A DNA stretch of 64,000 nt, from assembly GCA_009617715.1 (NCBI GenBank), contig VTFK01000052.1, forward strand, positions 744,001 through 808,000. Reading direction: 5' to 3'. Position 1 is the first letter of the stretch. Each line of letters opens with the position of its first letter. Under the pieces are notes generated by a model. That model was given only the letters and a program-made list of their open reading frames with translations, had not been told where the DNA came from and made no database searches. The translations under genes were made by a program, and so were the position numbers. Source of the DNA: Plectrocnemia conspersa. Its lineage: Eukaryota; Arthropoda; Insecta; Trichoptera; Polycentropodidae. Shown here one piece after another: positions 57,584 to 64,000 of the stretch.

Positions 57584-58092
57584 GATATGATTCATTCAAT
57601 TAGAGATTAAATGAATCAATGAGGACCGCACCCTTTCGCTCAGTTTTCGTGATATACCTATATTTCATTACTAAAATATCACGCGATCCATAAGTTATGG
57701 AAAATATCGGGACTTCATTGAGCGTTTGATAATATCTTGTTATTATAAAATTTTTAAAAATAAATTAGTAGGGAGCATACATAGTTCTGGAAACACTAAA
57801 TGCGCTGCTTAGTCGACGCTAAAAGTTATGAGCTTCGATAAAAACACTTGGGACGGTGCTAATTATTAAAAAGAAGGCATCAGAGAAAGTAAAAATAAAC
57901 TTCTCACTCACTCTCGTCACTTAACACGCGAGCGAGTGAAAGGAAATGTATCTCACTGTACGCGCCTGATGTTTTGATTACCGATATTCATAAACTATAA
58001 TCTTTATCAAGCTGTATTTTTAGTCTGAAATTTTTAAAAATTGTTTGTTAATTTTTAATCTAACTGAAATTTCGGTGAATGTTTTGACTTGG
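57584..58092. other. Non-coding stretch
   Basis: 57903-57944 shares ACTCTCGTCACTTA-CACGCGA with 30712-30755. No gene is visible. Confidence 0.4.
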
Positions 58093-58800
58093 GCGCTCAG
58101 TGGCGTGCGGTGCAAAAGTAATTTTAAATATATATTTTTTATTCAATAATTTTAATATTATTTGTCAATTATTTAAAAAAAAAATTAATTGTCCATTTCA
58201 CGGATGCATTAATTAATATTAATATCACAACTCACTGCGTTATTATGTCTTCCTGATACTTAAAGTATATACTTTTGTTATAAACATTTTTGCTGCATAT
58301 TATTAATCCCGCGATTAGTATCCTCATGATAAAAATAATTCGATTAGTTACTAGGGCTTCATAAAGCATAGGAGGTTTTATAAATAAAAATAAAAAATAA
58401 TTGCCCACTTCACGGGTACAAATGAGCTTAATGCACATGTTGACTCATTGTGTTCTCCTGCTACATTGAGGCGCAAAAACACACACAAACGCAAAAGAAT
58501 TCTCGATATATTATCAAAACTGTCACTTGTAACATGCATTAAAGTTGAGCGGCTCTGTTAAATATAGTGATCCATGTCTATCACTCCAGAAAGTGTACGA
58601 ATGGATTAGACATTTCTGAAATGAATTTTTTTGAAGAAAAATATACAACTGATTAAAGAAATCTAGATGTTTTTACTACGAAAACAACTTGTTTTGGCAA
58701 TTGGTACAAATGCAAACTAGGCCGCTCAGTGGCGTGCGATGCAATCATCATTTTTAATATATATTTTTGGTTCAATAATTGAAATTTTATATTTCTTTAT
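58093..58800. repeat. Repeated CAGTGGCGTGCG modules
   Basis: GCGCTCAGTGGCGTGCGGTG at 58093 and GCCGCTCAGTGGCGTGCGAT at 58721 are each followed by similar AT-rich sequence (TTTAAATATATATTTTTTAT versus TTTTAATATATATTTTTGGT, then TTCAATAATT). A second unit, TTGTCCATTTCACGG at 58189 and TTGCCCACTTCACGG at 58401, is also duplicated. The CAGTGGCGTGCG word looks like a transposon terminus, so two related insertions in the same orientation are likely. Confidence 0.45.
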
Positions 58801-59483
58801 TTGATTTTTAGTTTTAAATAAAATTATAGTGTTTTTATGTACTATTTTAAATACTTAAATTTATGTTCAGAGTAAATCTAAAATCGGTTTACCCAGCAAA
58901 AATCCCTCGTACAGTGAACTCTGGCGTCATGAAAGTTGCTTATCATATTATGTCTGAAATTTCTAGTTTAAATAAACTGTTTTCAGTGCATGACGTTATT
59001 TTATCACGAGCGATGAAGCTTTTAAAAATCTATTTAGCTGAAAAATATGGAATGCTTAAAGTAATTTAATATAATTATGTAACATTTTTAATTTAAGGAT
59101 TTTTATTAATAAATCAGAACAATTTGTCGTTAATTATATATATATAAAAAATGACGATTTATATTTAAAAAAAACATAATTATAATTAAGAGCTATAAAT
59201 CATATAACCTGTTTTTTTTATTAAATATTCCATTGTAACTTGACATGCGTAAGCCCAATGCGTTACAACGGGAAAATCTGTACCAACTGAGTAAGTCAAT
59301 CAGACATAATGAATACCTACAAGTAAGTAATAAACACCAGATTTTCAGTCTGGGAATCGGTGACATCTATATTATTAAATATAAATTATTATGTGCTATG
59401 CAATTTATAATCAATAGATGTCACTGCGGATGGAGCCGTTTTTTTATTAGTAATAGCGCATTTTTTATAAATACAAATTCAAG
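58801..59483. other. AT-rich DNA without a recognisable gene
   Basis: Frames at 58863-59069 and 59245-59619 have no recognisable domain. The latter overlaps the tRNA-like sequence. Confidence 0.45.
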
Positions 59484-59557
59484 TGCCACTGCCGGGGCTC
59501 GAACCCGTAACTTCAGAATTACTAGTCTGAGACGTTACAGACTACGCTATTCCGTCA
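59484..59557 (-). tRNA. tRNA-like pseudogene or SINE head (Thr-AGT-like)
   Basis: On the minus strand an A-box-like TAGCGTAGTCTG and a good B box (GGTTCGAGCC) are present at tRNA spacing. The T-arm pairs reasonably. The anticodon arm pairs as TCAGA/TCTGA around CTAGTAAT, giving an AGT anticodon but an 8-base loop. The 3' acceptor strand (CAGTGGCA) would need CCACTG at the 5' end, but TGACGGA is found, so the acceptor stem fails. It is therefore a decayed tRNA or the promoter part of a tRNA-derived SINE, not a working tRNA. Confidence 0.45.
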
Positions 59558-61566
59558 AATTTAATTATAGATTTTATCAAACGATTACCTATATTTTTAT
59601 AATGCAATTGACGGTATAAAAACGGTACTTAATCAAGTTATTGTATCTTTTATCTCTTTAGCTAATAAATGATTCATAGTTCTACAATATTATTTCTTTA
59701 ACTGTGTGTTATGATTCATACATCTTTTAGCGGACGTGCTAGCATTTGCACTACTTAGTACTTGAGTGCATAATATATAAAATATTCACGTACGACTCAT
59801 TGTTATGAAACACGTGTGTCATATGTCTATTTGATTGCTTAGTACAATCTCAAAATGGGATGTCATACGACTAAATAGGTTAAATTATCGAATCGTTATT
59901 TTAGTCGAAATTGTTCTGTTTTTTATCTATAATAATGTTTCCAATCAAGGTGCAATTCGAGATATTTTTTTAACCCTTCTTGATTAATTTGTATTATATT
60001 GAGGAAGGTGTGGAGGTTCTATTTTAATTTATTGAGTGTATTTTTCCATTATAAAAAATATTTGTATTGCGAAACACTCGTAAACTGAGGTGCCACTGTA
60101 TATATTATATAAGAAAAAATAGCTGTGTAGAAACTTAAGCGCCTTGTCATAAATCATTTCACGTTTTCTCATAGTGTTTGCCTGAAAAACCATTTGATTC
60201 AACTTGAAAGTTTAATTAACATTGTATTTTTTTATTGCTAATTAAGCTACTCGGAAAAATAATTTTTCATAAGAGTTATTTCACAGTAAAATTGCTTTCC
60301 TCTTCAGAGTTAATTGAAAAGAAATCTTATTTAAACCATTTAAGTGCTCGGTTATTTTTAGATTATTTCTCAGAAAGAAGTTTGCTCGTATAAATAAAAT
60401 ATACAATATTGCAAATACTCTTTGCTAGCTGTTTTAAAAAATCATAGATATTTTTTTAAAATTAATTAAAGATCTATTCTAAAGGCATTTACGTTTAGTT
60501 GATCTTAAATACTAAAAAAATTAGAGCAAAATTTCCAAATTACATATTGCATATTTCCACTTATAGCAACATTGTTTACGACCATGTAGTATCAAATATG
60601 TATTGGGAATGAAATCATGCCAGTAAATTTTATAAACCAATAAATTCTATGTGATCATAGAGTAAATTTGCCTGAATAAGGTGAAAGCAAATATTTGGTC
60701 GATTCAGTTAAAATGAACGTTTCAATAGCTTACGCTTTCATAATGCTGCGTTTTAATAATTCATTGATTATAATTTCATTATAAATAATAGCTGTAGGCG
60801 TGACATGTTATGATAGGCCACCTCTTCTTTATGAAGTAGATACGTTGGTCCTTGAATAATTTGCTATTTTACATTGTTATACAAATTAGCAACTCTTTGT
60901 TATCAATGTTTGTTAAATAGTGAAATTTGATACATATATAAATATGAGAGAATCATATATTTTTATATAAGTCACTTCGTGATTTATTATTATTTAATAC
61001 GAATAGAAATAAGGGGAAGGCAAAGCGAATAAGCAATTTAAAGCATTTATGAAGAAATAAATAATTGTTATTCTGGGAATAAACCATCTTTAAATTTGAT
61101 GATCGGAAAATATGTACTTTAGTAATATATTTTACATTGAGTGTTCTTCAGTACACAAATAAAAACTGTTATTTTATGTCTTAATATTAATTATAAAACT
61201 GATTTGATTTATTAATTAGTATGTCAAAAGTGATTTTTTAAATTGCTCCTTCACTGCTAAGGGTCGTGATCTTTGTCTACAGAGCAATGATTCCGGGCCA
61301 CATGACGAAAATGTCATTTCATATATTTTTTAACATCGTAGGTTAATATAAAAATTAGCCACCATTGCTACATATTTTCTGAAATATTTTAAATAGACAT
61401 TAAAAATTATTAAAAATATTTACTCATAATAATTCCTTGTTAATTGATCATGTTTTCTTTACTGCTCAGTGTTGCCATATAGTGAATTTCCAGTCCAAGT
61501 CAAAAGCAATAAAATCGCGTTTATATTAACAGTTTTGTGTGAGTGAGAATCGAAAAAAGCACATTT
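59558..61566. other. AT-rich DNA without a recognisable gene
   Basis: No supported gene. At 61490-61520 CCAGTCCAAGTCAAAAGCAA then TAAAATCGCG partly repeats the hairpin arm (CACGTCAAAAGCAATAAAAT at 61631), so the repeat F copy may begin at about 61480. Confidence 0.45.
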
Positions 61567-61799
61567 AAACCGAATTTTGACCAATAGGAGAGCGCAAAAA
61601 CAATTATCCCTTCTCAGAAGACAAAAAATCCACGTCAAAAGCAATAAAATCGTGCGTCGCCGTCGCAGTGGGGAACGCTCGTTACCGAGCGTTCCCACTG
61701 CGACGGCGCCGACACAATTTTATTGCTTTTGACGTGAATTTTTGTCTTCTGAGAAGTGATAATTGTTTTTGCGCTCTCCTATTGACCAAAATTCGGTTT
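61567..61799. repeat. Long near-perfect hairpin (115-bp arms, 4-base loop)
   Basis: 61567-61681 is complementary to 61686-61799 with few mismatches. Shared arm words are AAACCGAATTTTG, CAATAGGAGAGCGCAAAAAC, AATTATC-CTTCTCAGAAGAC, ACGTCAAAAGCAATAAAAT, CGCCGTCGCAGT and GGGAACGCTCG. The loop is TTAC. The central 40 bases are GC-rich. One arm equals part of repeat F copy 2 (52014-52100), so the structure may be two repeat ends joined head to head. A transcript through it would fold into a long double strand. Confidence 0.85.
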
Positions 61800-62048
61800 G
61801 AATATATTTTGATCAGCCCTATTACATTATAAGTCCATAGTAATATCGGTAAGGATAGCTATCATATTTCTTAAACAGCAAAATGGAGCAATATGTCAGA
61901 TGCGATGTCTGAGAGTTTGTATTTTGGACTTGACTTAATAAAAGTTATAAAACTATAATTAGTTGTAAAAGTTTCATTAGGTTAGGTTTGGGTTTGAAGG
62001 GCAAATAGACGTTTCGCAACTGTCAAAATGAGTTTTTTCTGTGTAGGA
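61800..62048 (+). repeat. Dispersed repeat F, copy 4 (body)
   Basis: TTTTGATCAGCCCTATTACA, AATATCGGTAAGGATAGCTA, AACTATAATTAGTTGTAAAA, TTTCATTAGGTTAGGTTTGG and CGTTTCGCAACTGTCAAAAT follow directly on the hairpin, in the order seen in copies 1 and 2. Confidence 0.65.
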
Positions 62049-62059
62049 CATTACTTATA

Positions 62060-62565
62060 CCGATAATCATGACATTGGTCTTGGATCTGTTAATTTTGAG
62101 GCTGCTTTATCTTTATGCGTGGCTTAACTACTTCGTCGGTAGTTCTCGTTATTAATGTGGTGTCATCGGCGTATCTTAAATTTGACAGTTTTCCTCCACC
62201 AATTGATACTTCGCCATTTTATCCATTCAGTACCCTTCTCATTATATATTCTCTGTAGATATTAAAAAGGTCAGATGATAAAAAGCACCATTGTTTTACT
62301 CATTTCCAATTTTGAACTTATTTTATTTCGAGGAGTTCACTCGTCCTACTGTTGTGTTGCTATTGTATAAGCTTTGAAGTATGTTGGGATTCACATATTT
62401 GATAATACACCCAAGAGGCATTCCTACTTTATACAATCAAATAGCTATGTATAGTCCACGAAGCAAAGAACTGCATTTTTCAATAATTTTGCAAATATTG
62501 AGTATTTGTTCTGTAGTTTCGTTTCGATTAAAAAATCCAGATTGTTCTTTTTGATATTTGCACCC
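62060..62565 (-). pseudogene. RTE-type non-LTR reverse transcriptase fragment
   Basis: The minus strand reads EQSGFFNRNETTEQILNICK then IIEKCSSLLRGLYIAI at 62545-62436. This matches the QFGFRxGxGTxxQIxxLRxIIEK...LYxxFIDYxKAFD region, and breaks before the first catalytic Asp. After frameshifts, LFNIYREYIMRRVLNG-stop-NGEVSIGG then KLSNLRYADDTTLI runs from about 62267. YADD is intact at 62162-62173. The LFNxYxEYIMR and NLRYADDTTLI wording is typical of RTE/BovB-like RTs rather than CR1/Jockey. Multiple stops and a lost GxxQGxxLSP block show a dead copy. Confidence 0.8.
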
Positions 62566-63159
62566 TATTTACTTAGGGAATCATATTATTATTTAAAAAA
62601 AGTATATTAGATCACATATAGCACAACTTTATATATTCACATTTTTACTTACTCATATAAAAGGAAATTTTCTGAATTTACTATTTCTTGAGTCGGCGCA
62701 AATAAATTCACATTTTCTAAGTATTGCCATTGAAATATAATTACTAATTATTTGATATTACATTGGCTTTATATAAACAACAACAATAACTGTTTCAAAT
62801 ATTTACGTCACTGGAATGTCGATTATAAGACCGAATATAGTATCGACCTGCATTTATAGCACACATTCTTGACATACTCAAGTAGTTGCTTCGTCGGATA
62901 CGTAAACTAAAGCCTCTTCGGAATTCGAACATGGAACTATTCTGAAGCTCTGAATTTTTGTTTCAACTCGTTTCATTAGTAACTTGAGTTTCTTGAACAT
63001 AACTGTTGCCGTGAAATTGATCAACGAAATTATTTTGCACCTCTCCTTGATGAATATAATGTTTTGTCTATTTTTCTGAACGTTAGGACAAGGACTTTTG
63101 CACTAGGGATTGCAATACGGGTGGTACCCAAGGAACCTGGGCCATAGGAAAATAATCAT
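62566..63159. other. Non-coding stretch
   Basis: Near 63112-63145 ACGGGTGGTACCCAAGGAACCTGGGCC recalls the ends of repeat D. It may include more degraded RTE sequence. No gene is visible. Confidence 0.4.
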
Positions 63160-63270
63160 AGAACTTTCATTAGGTTAGGTTTGGGTTTGAACAGCAAATG
63201 CACGTTTCGCAACTGTCAATTTTCGTTTCGCATATGTCTACTGGTAAAAACGTATTTGGACTAACTATAT
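63160..63270 (+). repeat. Dispersed repeat F, copy 5 (partial)
   Basis: AACTTTCATTAGGTTAGGTT, TGGGTTTGAACAGCAAATGC, GTTTCGCAACTGTCAA and TGTCTACTGGTAAAAACGTA match the 3' part of the family. Confidence 0.65.
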
Positions 63271-63889
63271 AAAAATCGACCTTCGGTACTACCGGGAGCA
63301 CAAACATTTTTTTTTTAAATCACTACATTTTATTTGTTGAAAACGATATCTCAATGGCTTAGAATTACAAAAACGACGTTTCTCATATTGCTTGAAAGCA
63401 GAAGCTCTGATTCCTGGTATAAAAATTTAAGATGCATCAAAGACGATGATTTTCTGGACTTATTGATCGAAGGAAAAAAATTGGCGCCCGTATTTTAAAA
63501 AATATTTTTTTTGCCTATGATATTGATACTATGTATTCATAATGAAAAAATATTTGTTATATTAAAAATAATATATTAAATACAATTAGTAACACACTAA
63601 TTATCACAATAAGCTTTTACCTTAATATTTTCTTATTAGCAATTGTTTTTAAGTATCAAAATTTCTACTCAAGCATTTTATTTAATATTTAATAATTCGA
63701 ATACCATAAGACGAAAAGAATAATGTCTAATACCTGCTTGTTGCGTAATGTGTTAAAAAATTCACGCTTACGAGCATTTCATTGTTGTTGTTCCATTCGC
63801 ACATTTATGTATGTAGTTGTGTAAGTCTGAAATAAATGTAGGTATCTACGCTTAACGGTAAACTAACATGGTAGTATATTTGTGGTTAG
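63271..63889. other. AT-rich DNA without a recognisable gene
   Basis: Nothing delimited. Confidence 0.45.
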
Positions 63890-64000
63890 TGACGTGTAGG
63901 CGGCATTGACCGTGCTCTCTACACCAGCGAGTTCTTCTCTCACAGCTAACTTTACTTATAAAAGAGCGATGCCGCTCCGTTTTCTTCCTATTCCTATCGC
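63890..64000 (+). promoter_or_regulatory. Possible TATA-type promoter at the window edge
   Basis: CTTATAAAAGAGCGATGCCG at about 63956 contains a strong TATA box (TTATAAAAG) in a less AT-rich patch. Initiation would fall near 63985-63992 in TTTTCTTCCTATTCC. If real, the transcribed gene lies beyond the window. TATAAA-like strings are frequent by chance in such DNA, so support is weak. Confidence 0.25.

Noticed and set aside
61459..61698. 79-codon minus ORF
   Set aside because: It is the translation of one hairpin arm and its flank; the palindrome gives frames on both strands.
63165..63190. GGTTAGGTTTGGGTTTG as telomeric TTAGG repeat
   Set aside because: It is only a couple of TTAGG-like units and is part of dispersed repeat F, present in several internal copies.
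1..64000. CRISPR array, rRNA genes, bacterial operons or phage genes
   Set aside because: No regularly spaced repeats, conserved rRNA words or packed ORFs with ribosome binding sites were seen; the transposon content is eukaryotic.

Overview
This window looks like non-coding DNA from an AT-rich arthropod, probably insect, nuclear genome. The composition is strongly A+T with poly-A/T tracts and (AT)n runs. There is no bacterial-style gene packing. The repeat content mixes hAT, Tc1/mariner, pogo-like, Penelope-like, RTE-like and CR1/Jockey-like remnants. I find no complete host gene. The window is most simply one or more large introns or an intergenic stretch, filled with decayed transposable elements and many non-autonomous inverted-repeat elements. 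The species cannot be named from what I see.

Layout: 1-5,100 is AT-rich with an hAT-like protein remnant (2226-2435) and a pogo-like MITE (3135-3556). A decayed hAT transposon lies at 5102-6963, framed by an exact 8-bp target duplication. A well-formed candidate microexon is at 8531-8574. A CR1/Jockey-like LINE tail is at 10996-12060, with three more copies at about 25.7, 41.6 and 47.9 kb, all minus strand. A second related hAT copy occupies about 15391-17456. GC-rich islands that could hold exons or promoters occur near 17.95, 20.6-21.2, 30.0, 30.7, 33.6 and 55.2 kb. A Penelope-like element (RT with YVDD, linker, GIY-YIG nuclease) runs on the minus strand from about 24.7 to 21.5 kb and has smaller elements inserted in it.

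The right half holds a TA-flanked element with about 125-bp terminal inverted repeats (31642-32433), a short hAT derivative with an 8-bp duplication (39775-40367), several small MITEs, Tc1 fragments (31242, 49217), a broken mariner with recognisable catalytic blocks (about 55685-56770), a tRNA-like pseudogene (59484-59557), an RTE-type reverse transcriptase remnant (62060-62565), and a recurrent unclassified repeat seen five times. One copy of that repeat carries a near-perfect 115-bp-arm hairpin (61567-61799). The last 50 bases contain a TATA-like motif that could belong to a gene beyond the window.

Nothing here forms an operon or pathway. The biology is nested, successive transposon insertion. 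The most testable host-gene signal is the microexon. The most unusual structural signals are the long hairpin and the long-TIR element. All calls come from reading by eye; no alignment or database search was run.
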